Source of the DNA: Methanosarcina sp. 2.H.T.1A.6
GTDB taxonomy: Archaea > Halobacteriota > Methanosarcinia > Methanosarcinales > Methanosarcinaceae
Direction of reading: 5' to 3'
NCBI RefSeq assembly: GCF_000979455.1
Contig: NZ_JJOY01000048.1
Span: forward strand, 1-64,000
DNA length: 64,000 bases
This document shows, piece after piece, positions 36,752 to 44,944 of this stretch; the stretch's first letter is position 1, and each line of letters opens with the position of its first letter. The notes under the pieces are model-generated. The model was not told where the DNA came from. It saw nothing but the letters and a program-made list of their open reading frames with translations, and did no database searches. A program made the position numbers and the translations under genes.

Positions 36752-37294
36752 TCATTGTTTGAGGGCTGTATTTTTTTCTTCTATTTTTGTCCTGATATAA
36801 CTGCCCGCAAAAAGGAGAATAATGCCCAATCCTATTATTTCCGGGATAAATGCGCCTGAATACGCCGGATTGTATGAATTACTCAGGATTCTCATGAAGT
36901 ACTCAATAAAACCTCCGGAAAGCGTATCTTTTGGAAACTCCCATCCCAGAAGCGGCCAGAAAAGGACTTCAGGTGAATTCCATATCTGGTCCTCAAGCAG
37001 ATGACAGAACGAAGCACCCGCAACAATAAGGGGTATTATCCAGCCTTTTCGGTAGAAGGTGTAACCTGCAACCAGCCCTAACAGGACTCCGAAGAGAAGA
37101 GTATGGGCAAAAATTCTCCCGCTTCCTATAGTCTCAGTAAGAATTATCCTGCCAAGGGGTTTGTCTATAAAGTCCGGAAGGAGCGCCCCAAAAGCGATCC
37201 ATTTAAAGTCTACCGGAATGTTCTTTTTCGAAAATAAACGATTCAGGGAATAGAAGATCCCCAGAGTAATCCCTATATGCCCGAGAATAAACAT
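36752..37294 (-). CDS. Small membrane protein, metal-dependent hydrolase-like, paralogue of 22698-23231
   Basis: The 180-residue protein has four to five spans and the same motif order as its paralogue: LGHIGITLG, GALLPDFIDKP, AHTLLFG, FCHLLEDQIW. Family function is unsettled; YdjM-type proteins are called membrane-bound hydrolases on the basis of the His/Asp set. Both copies stand next to large polysaccharide genes, which hints at a lipid-glycan role. The C-terminus is charged (KIEEKNTALKQ), as in a cytoplasmic tail. Confidence 0.75.
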   Translation of the reverse strand: MFILGHIGITLGIFYSLNRLFSKKNIPVDFKWIAFGALLPDFIDKPLGRIILTETIGSGRIFAHTLLFGVLLGLVAGYTFYRKGWIIPLIVAGASFCHLLEDQIWNSPEVLFWPLLGWEFPKDTLSGGFIEYFMRILSNSYNPAYSGAFIPEIIGLGIILLFAGSYIRTKIEEKNTALKQ

Positions 37295-37393
37295 CAGATT
37301 AAAAAAGTTGATTGCGTATAATTATGTTTTGGCCGGCCGGCCTGAAAGGCAGGCCAGCAAAGGGTTCCGACGTTTTACTGATATACAAAATTT

Positions 37394-38098
37394 TCAGATC
37401 TGGCACTCAGATACGAGCTTTTCTACAAGTTCCTGCCGGATCGCAGTTCTTCGGTCTCCGCCGCAGACCATACCCCGGACGCCAATTATGTCGGGCCCTA
37501 TCCTTTCGAGTACCGGAAGGTCTTCGAATTTCAGGGAACCGGCAATTGCATTTTCAAGCCCGTGTTCATGAGCAAGGTCAGTAAACTCTGTCAGCTCTTT
37601 TTCATCCATGAATTCGAAGGTAGATTTCCCATCCTTGATGCCTGTATCTACCATGACCACATCTACTCCAGCCTCTGCGGCAACTGCGGGGAGTAAAATA
37701 GGAGAAATCGAATTAATACGTTTGTAGTCCGAATATCCTGAGGCAACAACCTTTTTTGATGGGTCATAGTCTTTTACGGCTCTTGTAATCTTTGTGAGCA
37801 GTTCAAGGGCCTGTGCTTCGGTTTGGATATCGTAAAGGCCTACTTTAATATAATCTGCTCCAGATGCTGCTGCTCCCAGAGCAGCAAGGGCAGCAGTTCC
37901 GGGTTTGTAGTTGAAATCTCCTATTGTTGCGCTTATCGGCTGCCTGCCGTTTACAACCTCTTTAACATCCCTTATCACCCAGGGGAAATTGGCTCCAAGA
38001 GAACCTTCTTTTGGGTTTTTGACATCTACAATGTCTGCGCCGCCTCTGGAAGCTATGATTGCTTCCTCTTTATTTATTGGACTTACAAGCAGTTTCAT
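37394..38098 (-). CDS. mfnB: (5-formylfuran-3-yl)methyl phosphate synthase, methanofuran biosynthesis
   Basis: MfnB (DUF556) makes 4-(hydroxymethyl)-2-furancarboxaldehyde phosphate from two glyceraldehyde-3-phosphates, the furan core of methanofuran, the C1 carrier of the first methanogenesis step. The 234 residues are the usual length. MKLLVSPINKEEA at the N-terminus, DIVDVKNPKEGSLGANFPW, and KVGLYD with its lysine are family hallmarks of this TIM barrel. ATG at 38098 follows GAGG. A HisA-like gene is divergent from it across 105 bases containing two TATA-like stretches. Confidence 0.93.
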   Translation of the reverse strand: MKLLVSPINKEEAIIASRGGADIVDVKNPKEGSLGANFPWVIRDVKEVVNGRQPISATIGDFNYKPGTAALAALGAAASGADYIKVGLYDIQTEAQALELLTKITRAVKDYDPSKKVVASGYSDYKRINSISPILLPAVAAEAGVDVVMVDTGIKDGKSTFEFMDEKELTEFTDLAHEHGLENAIAGSLKFEDLPVLERIGPDIIGVRGMVCGGDRRTAIRQELVEKLVSECQI

Positions 38099-38133
38099 AA
38101 AAAGCCTCTAATTAAGAATGAAGTTAAATCTTC

Positions 38134-38185
38134 AATGATATATATTGTTTATTTATATACAATCGATCTTATTTTATATTTTTTT
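38134..38185. promoter_or_regulatory. Divergent promoter region mfnB / HisA-like gene
   Basis: TGATATATATTG and TTTATATACAATC lie between the two divergent starts. One TATA box for each direction is plausible. Confidence 0.45.
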
Positions 38186-38203
38186 ATAGGATGATGCAGC
38201 TAT

Positions 38204-38950
38204 GTGATAAGTATGTTCCGAGTAATTTTTGTGATGGACATATTTAACCGTAACGTTGTTCTTGCAAAAGGCGGAGTAAGGGAAAATTACCGCCCGGTTT
38301 CGGATTCAAGTGTTATATGCAGCAGTTCGGACCCTGTGGATATACTCGAATCTGTGCACCCTCGCGAAGTCTACATTGCAGATCTTAATGTATTGCAGGG
38401 GAAAGGTCCCCTCGAGACTAATGCCAGCATTATCCGGGAAGTAAGTTTCAGAGCAGATACAATGCTTGATTTTGGAATCGCTTCTCCTGAAGATGTGGAC
38501 AAAGCGCTTTCTATCGCCCAAACGGCGGTCATAGGTACAGAGACAGGCACACTTGCAGTGATCAAAGACGCAGCTTTACGATACCCAGGAAGAATAAGTG
38601 TCAGCATTGATATTAAAAACGGAAAGCTTCTTAAACAGGACCCCGAGATCCCTCAAGATCCCTTCGAAATCGTAAAGCTGCTTAACGGAATCCCCTTAAA
38701 AGACCTTCTCTTCCTCGATCTTGACAGGGTTGGGACGGCTTCTGGCTTTGATTCTGAATTCCTTCGCAAACTGGCTGAAGCCTCTGAGCACAGTGTGCTG
38801 CTTGCTGGCGGGGTCAAGGGCATGGACGACCTTTTTGCCCTGGAGAGGCTCGGCGTAAGGGGTGCACTGGTAGCAACTGCAATCCACTCAGGCTCGGTCC
38901 CTCCGGAAGTGATGGATTTGGGACTTGAAATGATAAATAAAGGCAATTAA
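38204..38950 (+). CDS. HisA/HisF-family protein (archaeal HisA-like)
   Basis: This is a 248-residue TIM barrel of the HisA/HisF-related archaeal family, not the histidine enzyme itself. VMDIFNRNVVLAKGG replaces the HisA IDIxxGxxVRL start, and LLAGGVKGMDDL is the phosphate-binding loop. The family is mostly found in methanogens and its reaction is not known to me. Its divergence from mfnB suggests a role in methanofuran or a related cofactor. GTG at 38204 follows AGGATGAT; ATG at 38213 is an alternative. Confidence 0.8.
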   Translation: MISMFRVIFVMDIFNRNVVLAKGGVRENYRPVSDSSVICSSSDPVDILESVHPREVYIADLNVLQGKGPLETNASIIREVSFRADTMLDFGIASPEDVDKALSIAQTAVIGTETGTLAVIKDAALRYPGRISVSIDIKNGKLLKQDPEIPQDPFEIVKLLNGIPLKDLLFLDLDRVGTASGFDSEFLRKLAEASEHSVLLAGGVKGMDDLFALERLGVRGALVATAIHSGSVPPEVMDLGLEMINKGN

Positions 38951-39089
38951 TGAATTCCCGGGAAGGATTTATGCCCTGCCTTATGCCTCTGGTATATAAG
39001 GCATTGAGTATCTTTATAACCCAATTAGCAGATTTATATCCAGATCATTAGATTTCATCATCAAAACAAAGAGTTTACGAGGTTACAGC

Positions 39090-39362
39090 ATGGCAACAAG
39101 AAAGGTAACTGAGGAGAGTATTGAAGAGCCAGTAGAGGAGCGCACAGGAGAAAACAGTGGGGACGGGTACACGGAGATCAAGATGGGGGGAGGCTGGTAC
39201 ATGACCATCTCTCTGGCGCACAGCGACCGGTTTGAAAAGGAATATGTAGAGCTCGCAAAAGAGCGTGGAGGCGTGAAAAAATCCCGCTTCAATCTCAATC
39301 CTTCGCATGTCCGGATGCTGGCGGAAGCCCTGATCAAGTTTGCGGATGATAACAAGCTCTAA
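39090..39362 (+). CDS. Small acidic hypothetical protein
   Basis: The 90-residue protein has an acidic, probably unstructured first third (EESIEEPVEERTGE) and a more ordered remainder: GGGWYMTISLAHSD, then SRFNLNPSHVRMLAEALIKFADDNKL, a C-terminal helix. GAGGTTACAGC precedes the ATG. I recognise no family. A TATA-like stretch near 39028 (GATTTATATCC) lies upstream. Confidence 0.7.
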   Translation: MATRKVTEESIEEPVEERTGENSGDGYTEIKMGGGWYMTISLAHSDRFEKEYVELAKERGGVKKSRFNLNPSHVRMLAEALIKFADDNKL

Positions 39363-39515
39363 CCGGGCTTTCATTTCATCTCTTTTTCCCTTTTTATTTA
39401 TATCCAAGGTTTAATTTTTGAATTTAGTTGCCGGGATCAATCTTTGGTTTAATCTCCTGCCTCACTCTTTGATTTTACTTTAAGATTTAATCTTCATGCC
39501 CTGTCAATATCCAAT

Positions 39516-40133
39516 TCAATCCCTTTGAACAAACTCGAGAATTTTTTGGACAACTGTTTTTTCCACGTTTTCTGGAGAGCAGGACGCATCAACTACTATA
39601 AACCGCTCCGGCTCTTCTGAGGCAAGCCTGAGGAAATTCTCTCTGACTCCATGTAAAAATTCTATCTTTTCGAATTTGGTTTGTTCTCCCCGCTTCCCGC
39701 AGCGTTCAACTGCGATTTCAGGTTCAATATCAAAAAGAAAAGTAAGGTCCGGAACAACTGTCCAGCCTTTATGCAGGCCTCTTACCCATTCAAGTGGGTT
39801 TTCGATACGGTTTTTAAGAGTTATTCCCTGGTAAGCATAGCGGCTGTCGGAATAACGGTCAGAAATCACGGTTTTCCCGTTCTCAAGTGCAGGCTTTACA
39901 AGCTTTGCCAGATGCTCAGCATGGTCAGCTGTAAAAAGGAATAGTTCGGCAAGCTGGTCGGTATCCGACTGGATTGCTTTTTCGACAGCATTTCCAGTAA
40001 GGGTATCTCTTGTCGGCTCTCTGGTAAAGACCGGCTCAAAAGCACGAATTTCATGGTTTTCCTGAAGTTTTTTTGCAACCGTACTTTTGCCTGAACCATC
40101 AATACCCTCAAGTGTGATCAGTTTACCTCTCAT
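39516..40133 (-). CDS. tmk: Thymidylate kinase
   Basis: The enzyme phosphorylates dTMP to dTDP. The 205-residue P-loop kinase has LEGIDGSGKST at 8-18, TREPT as the dTMP-binding DR/E-P motif, DRYSDSRYAYQG (the D-R-Y motif) in the middle, and a lid region rich in arginine after FLFDIEPE. It is divergent from the DUF166 gene, which in some archaea is associated with thymidylate metabolism. Confidence 0.93.
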   Translation of the reverse strand: MRGKLITLEGIDGSGKSTVAKKLQENHEIRAFEPVFTREPTRDTLTGNAVEKAIQSDTDQLAELFLFTADHAEHLAKLVKPALENGKTVISDRYSDSRYAYQGITLKNRIENPLEWVRGLHKGWTVVPDLTFLFDIEPEIAVERCGKRGEQTKFEKIEFLHGVRENFLRLASEEPERFIVVDASCSPENVEKTVVQKILEFVQRD

Positions 40134-40293
40134 AAGGACCGCCTTTTTAATTTTCTTTCTTTACAGGTTTTCATTCAAATGCCCTGTCTGTATTTATACT
40201 CCATAGAGAGTCACACATAGCTGATAGGTCAGGTCAGCAGTTCCAGATAAAATGAGCATCTATTTATGCAAACATTAAAAATAACTTATATTA

Positions 40294-40956
40294 ATGACTG
40301 TAATAGGAGTTATCACACGGGGCAAGTACGGACACCGCCTTATTGAAATTGTAAAGGAACACAGTGATTTTTCAGTTGTAACTGCCGACCTGCCTGAGTT
40401 CGTGCCCATATTCATTGAGGAACCTGATGAGTTTCTGGAAAGACTGAATTTCGACCTACGTGTCTTTTCTGCCGAGATTGTAGTTACTTATTCCCTGCAT
40501 CCTGACCTTACCTCGGCAATTGCAAAACTTGCCGCAGAAGCTGGGGTGCGCTCTTTGATTATCCCTGGAGGACCTTCCAGAGCATCGGTTCCTGAACTTA
40601 AAAAGATTTCCGAAGCTTCCGGAATGGACATCGAGGTGGATGAAATTTGTTGTACCCTCGAACCCAACTCCTTCAACCGTCCGTTTGCTGATATTTTCGG
40701 GTCTCCCGTTTTGAAAGTCAAGACAGAGAACGGAAAAATAGCTAAAGTTGAGGTCATAAAAGGTGCCCCCTGCGGGAGTACATGGCATATGGCAAAGGAA
40801 ATTGTTGGAGTGCCAGTAGAAGATGCCCCCCCAAAAGCCGGGCTGCTGGTTCAGCAATATCCCTGCCGTGCGGTCAGGGGCGAAATGGGAGGGATTCACG
40901 AGTCCGGAGAACTGCACAAGCAGGCGCTCATAAAAGCGCTTGAGAATGAAGAGTGA
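40294..40956 (+). CDS. DUF166 family protein
   Basis: The 220-residue archaeal protein belongs to the DUF166/COG1810 family. GVITRGKYGHRL begins a Rossmann-like half. The second half is rich in conserved Cys and His: DEICCTLEPNS, GAPCGSTWH, YPCRAVRGEMGG, IHESGELH. These suggest a metal or FeS site. The family has at times been labelled thymidylate synthase without proof; its neighbour tmk keeps that idea open. The ATG has no clear ribosome site, and TTATATT just before it suggests a very short leader. Confidence 0.82.
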   Translation: MTVIGVITRGKYGHRLIEIVKEHSDFSVVTADLPEFVPIFIEEPDEFLERLNFDLRVFSAEIVVTYSLHPDLTSAIAKLAAEAGVRSLIIPGGPSRASVPELKKISEASGMDIEVDEICCTLEPNSFNRPFADIFGSPVLKVKTENGKIAKVEVIKGAPCGSTWHMAKEIVGVPVEDAPPKAGLLVQQYPCRAVRGEMGGIHESGELHKQALIKALENEE

Positions 40957-41079
40957 TTATATATTCTTTGGAAAAATATAATCTAAATATGGCGAAAAAA
41001 TGGGGCTCAGCTTTTAATTTCTGAAATTCCAGTTTTTTGCCTGTACCGGTTTCCAAGTACCTTTGGGGGTGAAAACATT

Positions 41080-41460
41080 ATTTCCCTATCTATATCAGAA
41101 GACTCAGGGCCTGAAGACCTTGAGCCAATAGCAGTCGCAGTTCATTCACTAATGGGACTCCCTACCACTATTCGAAGCCTCAAACGAAAAGGGCTTCGCC
41201 TGGAAAAGGGACAAATCCTTGACAGGGACTATACAGGACCTGTACTCGAAGAGGTGTTAAAGACCAACAAAATTGCCCATGAAGTTCCCGCAGAAGGCAT
41301 GTACCGTGGAAAACATGTGGTAGTTGTTCCCATCCGTTCAAAGGACGGGAAGGTTGTCGCGGCTCTCGGGATTGTGGACCTTCTGGCTACAATTGATCTT
41401 CCATCTGTCTTTCAGGAATATACTTCCGTGCTGGAAGAAGTCGAGGATGCAAAAAAATAA
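41080..41460 (+). CDS. DUF2111 family protein, probably with an ATT start
   Basis: About 126 residues: PIAVAVHSLMGLPTTIRSLKRKGLRLEKG, then VVPIRSKDGKVVAALGIVDL, a GAF/PAS-like sensor strand of the methanogen DUF2111 family. The first in-frame ATG (41152) would cut off conserved-looking codons (EDLEPIAVAVHSL). The frame is open upstream with no ATG, GTG or TTG. GGGGGTGA lies at 41065-41072, and the in-frame ATT codons at 41077 and 41080 are at the right distance. I therefore place the start at 41080. Function unknown; a regulatory small-molecule sensor is possible. Confidence 0.7.
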   Translation: MSLSISEDSGPEDLEPIAVAVHSLMGLPTTIRSLKRKGLRLEKGQILDRDYTGPVLEEVLKTNKIAHEVPAEGMYRGKHVVVVPIRSKDGKVVAALGIVDLLATIDLPSVFQEYTSVLEEVEDAKK

Positions 41461-41657
41461 AGTCAAAGCAGGTTACAAGCAGCATTCTAATAAAGAAAAG
41501 GAAATAACAAATTGCTTTTTAAAACGAATTGCTTTTTATTGGAGGATTTTGTCCCCCACCTCTTTTTCAAGGTTTGAGAGGGACATTTTTCCAATTCCTC
41601 CAGTCCTGAATGAAATACAGGGTCTGAGTTTTAAAACCGGGAAAAGTTTTCCGGTAT

Positions 41658-42488
41658 TTACTGTGGTTTTTCGTATAATTTGACCTTCTTCAACAGGGCA
41701 CCACTCTTTGCGTGGGGCTGTCTGAAGACTGTGTCGTTGGATTTTTCGATTTCCCTTGCCTGGGTTGCGAGTTGCGCTGCAGCTCCCATTATCTCGTGCC
41801 CGGCTGCGGCTGTGAGGCAGACCTGGTCGATTTCCTTTAACATAAAGCAAGCAGGGAAGTTAACCTGTGCAACTTTCTCAGCCATGTGAAGGGCGGCAAG
41901 AGCCTTTGCTTTTGCGTATGGGTTTGCAAATCCTGCGTGTTCTACACATTTCTCAGGTTTTGCGAAGATATGCGGGAGTTCAAGCTCCTTTCCTGACTTT
42001 CCGGAAGCAACCTGCTCGGTTACCCTGTCGAGCTCTTCCTGGATAAGTCTTACAACACCACAGACGGAAAGGACTTTCATAGCATCGGAATTGAAGGATG
42101 CCATCTCAACGGGGTCGAGGAACTCCCTCTTTGCTCCGATAAGGGGGTCTACCGGAAGGATAATGTATCCGAAACCGTCCTGCTCAAAAGCCTCACGGGC
42201 TTCCTTTTTTGTAGGACCGTCTGAAACTACGATACAGGGTACATCTTTCCAGAGTTCACGGGCTGCGGTAGGGCCTGGAGCTGCTGCATTCGGACTGATA
42301 ATTACCACGAAGTCAGCATTCCACTGCTTGAAGCTCTCAGTGTCCGCGGCATCGGCTGGGCCCATTTTGGCACCAGTACCACATACCCTTACAGTAATTC
42401 CTTCTCGCGCTGCAATTTCATCCTGGATCAGATTGATAACCTGGCTCATTCCCAGGTTGCCCATTTTTATAAAGCCTATGTTGACCAT
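41658..42488 (-). CDS. mtd: F420-dependent methylenetetrahydromethanopterin dehydrogenase
   Basis: Mtd interconverts methylene- and methenyl-tetrahydromethanopterin (sarcinapterin) using coenzyme F420, a central reaction of methanogenesis and methyl oxidation. The 276-residue protein carries the family opening VNIGFIKMGNLGMSQVI, then GTGAKMGP, VVISPNAAAPGP, VSDGPTKKE, and PDxxAGHE-like AAAGHEIMGAA near the C-terminus. ATG at 42488 is preferred to a TTG nine bases upstream. GATATATATAAAATAA about 100 bases upstream is a clear TATA candidate. Confidence 0.96.
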   Translation of the reverse strand: MVNIGFIKMGNLGMSQVINLIQDEIAAREGITVRVCGTGAKMGPADAADTESFKQWNADFVVIISPNAAAPGPTAARELWKDVPCIVVSDGPTKKEAREAFEQDGFGYIILPVDPLIGAKREFLDPVEMASFNSDAMKVLSVCGVVRLIQEELDRVTEQVASGKSGKELELPHIFAKPEKCVEHAGFANPYAKAKALAALHMAEKVAQVNFPACFMLKEIDQVCLTAAAGHEIMGAAAQLATQAREIEKSNDTVFRQPHAKSGALLKKVKLYEKPQ

Positions 42489-42581
42489 TTTTCTCAAAAT
42501 CCTATGTTGACCTTTTTCTTCAATAGTGGAATTCCTAAAGGGTTTATAATCCTTTTGGCAATCTCCTTTTCATATCCATCT

Positions 42582-42599
42582 TATTTTATATATATCTGC
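42582..42599 (-). promoter_or_regulatory. TATA box upstream of mtd
   Basis: On the minus strand AGATATATATAAAATAAG lies about 95-110 bases before the mtd ATG. It is the strongest TATA match in this gap. Confidence 0.55.
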
Positions 42600-42854
42600 T
42601 CTATTTATAATTATTATTCGGTACCTTTTGTTGCTCCTCCGAAAAGCTTAAAAGGGATGTGATTTATTTCACTCAAAAACGTTGACATCAATGCTGTTGT
42701 TTTGTGGTTTTGTTTTCGCGAAACCCGCATTATAATTTGAAGAACTTTATCCGTTGGTGGGCTTTTAATGTCAGGGCACATATATTCTATCAAGCTGCGG
42801 GGGTACCCTGAAAATGGTATTTCGTGCGGCATGCCCTTTTTCGGGAATTGTCCC

Positions 42855-42868
42855 GCTATATATATAGC
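42855..42868 (+). promoter_or_regulatory. TATA-box candidate for serB
   Basis: GCTATATATATAGC, itself a palindrome, lies 25-38 bases before the GTG start. That would give a very short leader if used. Confidence 0.45.
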
Positions 42869-42892
42869 TATTCAGGTCCAGGTTTTGATTGA

Positions 42893-43600
42893 GTGAACTG
42901 TCCTATACATAATTCTACTGAAAACAAACTTATTGTTTTTGATATGGATAGTACCCTTATAGACGCTGAGACCATCGATGAGCTCGCCAGGGCCGCAGGT
43001 GTTGTAAGCAAAGTAGAGGAGATTACGAAGAGAGCAATGTATGGAGACCTCGATTTCGAGCAAGCGCTTGCAGAAAGGGTCAGACTTCTTAAGGGACTAC
43101 CCCTTGATACTGCCCTTGATGCTGTAAATCAGATTAATCTTATGCCGGGAGCAGCCGAACTTGTCCTGTATGCTAAAAATCGGGGTTATAAGACTGCGAT
43201 GATTTCCGGTGGATTTACCATAGCTGCCGAGATGGTAGGTAAAGTGCTTGGTATTGATTTCGTCGTCTCTAACGAACTGCTTATGGAAGATGGCTGCCTC
43301 ACGGGCGAAGTTGTCGGTCCTGTCACACAAAGCGATTCCAAAGCAAAAGTGTTCGAGGAATTGGCTCGGTTTTACAATGTCAGGCCTGAGCAGTGTGTGG
43401 TTGTCGGGGACGGCGCAAACGATGCTTGCATTTTTGAGGTAGCAGGTTTTTCCATAGCTTTCAATCCAAAGCCCATACTTAGGGAATATGCGGACGTGGT
43501 CATAACAATAAAAGACCTGAGAGCCGTGATCCCTGTTCTTGACTCTCTTTCTTATCAATTTTGTAATCAGGCACAGCATGTCGACATCGAACACTACTAA
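42893..43600 (+). CDS. serB: Phosphoserine phosphatase (HAD superfamily)
   Basis: SerB releases phosphate from O-phosphoserine, the last step of serine synthesis. The 235-residue protein has the HAD nucleophile motif VFDMDSTL (D17, D19), MISGGF as motif 2, and KAKVFEEL plus VVGDGANDACIF as motifs 3 and 4. GTG at 42893 is used, with AGG about ten bases before. Its end overlaps the coiled-coil gene by 23 bases, a pairing that suggests coupled translation. Confidence 0.92.
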   Translation: MNCPIHNSTENKLIVFDMDSTLIDAETIDELARAAGVVSKVEEITKRAMYGDLDFEQALAERVRLLKGLPLDTALDAVNQINLMPGAAELVLYAKNRGYKTAMISGGFTIAAEMVGKVLGIDFVVSNELLMEDGCLTGEVVGPVTQSDSKAKVFEELARFYNVRPEQCVVVGDGANDACIFEVAGFSIAFNPKPILREYADVVITIKDLRAVIPVLDSLSYQFCNQAQHVDIEHY

Positions 43601-44498
43601 AATGCCAGCTTTTTTGCTGGACCGGGAGGCACAAAAAGAGATGCTAAAGGAATTACAGAAAAAAAGATCAGATTTGAAGGACATTTCTGAAGAATCCAAG
43701 GAAAAAAGGAATACTTTAAACGCTGAGGCCAGCGCTCTTGCCGCAAAGCGCAACGACCTGAACAAGAAGACAAAAGACCTTATCAACGAAGCCCAGGAAC
43801 TAAAAGTTCTCAGGGACGAGATCAACGAGAAGGTCAGTGAATACAAGAACAAGCGCGATGACACCAATGCCAAAGCAAATGATCTGTTTGCAAAGGCAGA
43901 TTCCATCAGGAAGCAGAACAACCTTGGCGGGCCCTCAATCAAAGCCTTAAGGAAAGACATCGATCGCCTTGAATTCACTCAGCAGACCGAAGTCCTGAGC
44001 ACAACCAAGGAAAGAGAACTCGTTAGCAAGATTGCAGAGCTTCAGAAACAATACCATGAAAAGAAAGTCCAGCTTGAGGGCAACCTCGAACTGAAAGATA
44101 TCCTGGATGAAGCCCAGCAAATCAGGGACGAAGCTTCGGAGTTCCACAACGAGCTTGCCGAATACGCCAGGCAGGCCCAGGAATACCACGAGAAGATGAT
44201 TAATGCCTTCAAGGAAGCTGACAGAACCAGGGCAGAGTCAGACATTGCACACCGGGATTTTGTAAAAGCCCAGGAAGCAGCTGACGAACAGCACAAGATT
44301 TTCATCAATGCCCAGAAGGAAATCAGGGATCTCGACAAAGAAGTCTTCAAGCTTAAGAAGAAAGACAAGGACGGAAAGTCCCGCGTCGTCAAGTCCGAAC
44401 TTCAGAAGGATGCCAAATCCATTTTCGATAAGTTCAAGGGCGGAGCTAAACTCACTACCGAAGACCTGATGACTCTTCAGCGGTCTGGTTTAGTCTAA
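43578..44498 (+). CDS. Coiled-coil protein (COG1340-like)
   Basis: The 306-residue protein is almost entirely charged heptads (for example LKELQKKRSDLKDISEESKE and NKKTKDLINEAQELK). It predicts a long antiparallel or extended coiled coil, with a short PSIKALRKDIDRLEF hinge near residue 115 and a compact KFKGGAKLTTEDLMTLQRSG end. Archaeal COG1340 proteins have this layout; their role is unsettled. The ATG at 43578 lies inside serB in another frame. The longer frame from 43539 would add hydrophobic residues that do not fit. Confidence 0.85.
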   Translation: MSTSNTTKMPAFLLDREAQKEMLKELQKKRSDLKDISEESKEKRNTLNAEASALAAKRNDLNKKTKDLINEAQELKVLRDEINEKVSEYKNKRDDTNAKANDLFAKADSIRKQNNLGGPSIKALRKDIDRLEFTQQTEVLSTTKERELVSKIAELQKQYHEKKVQLEGNLELKDILDEAQQIRDEASEFHNELAEYARQAQEYHEKMINAFKEADRTRAESDIAHRDFVKAQEAADEQHKIFINAQKEIRDLDKEVFKLKKKDKDGKSRVVKSELQKDAKSIFDKFKGGAKLTTEDLMTLQRSGLV

Positions 44499-44925
44499 TC
44501 AATCACATCGAATATATTTGCTCGCTAAATTTTTAATTTCCGTTGCAAGTAAAGGTCCCAAACCTTTACCTGCACTCATTTTTCTGTTCCCAGTTTATTT
44601 TTCCGTTCCCAGAGCAGTATTGCGCTGCTTGTTTAAAGTTGACTGTTTATTGCCTGTTTATATCCCCTGCTTACGCTGTCTCAGTTGTTTTTATCCCGGA
44701 ATATGCGGTTTTTCTAGAAGCTTTTTCTTTTCGTCGCTCCCTGGTTACGGTTGACGTTCTGTTTGTGTATTTTCGTGCAGTGTACTTTCGCACAGCTAGT
44801 GCTTTCGCTTTTGTCTGTTGTGAAGGCAAGCTCACCTCACAGAGCATGCGGAAAAAAAGAACTATTATGATTTTTAAGGTCTGCCTGCTTCAAAAATCTT
44901 AAAAATGCTTTAAAAAACCTGAAGC
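44499..44925. other. Intergenic region between convergent genes
   Basis: About 430 T-rich bases. The plus-strand frames of 78 and 119 codons lack ribosome sites and motifs. AAGGTCCCAAACCTTTACC near 44555 forms a hairpin (GTAAAGGT...ACCTTTAC) that may end the coiled-coil transcript. Confidence 0.4.
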
Positions 44926-44944
44926 TCACTCTAGAAGCTTCAGG
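44911..44944 (-). terminator. Terminator hairpin overlapping the radical SAM stop codon
   Basis: On the minus strand CCTGAAGCT...AGCTTCAGG forms a nine-base stem followed by six T. The stop codon of the radical SAM gene (44928-44926) falls inside the hairpin. Confidence 0.75.

Noticed and set aside
43097-43978. A 293-codon minus-strand frame
   Set aside because: It is antisense to serB and the coiled-coil gene; the Ser/Phe-rich translation is the usual shadow of a Glu/Lys-rich coiled coil.
44518-44902. Two overlapping plus-strand frames between the coiled-coil and radical SAM genes
   Set aside because: No ribosome site; composition is that of T-rich intergenic DNA, and they compete with each other.
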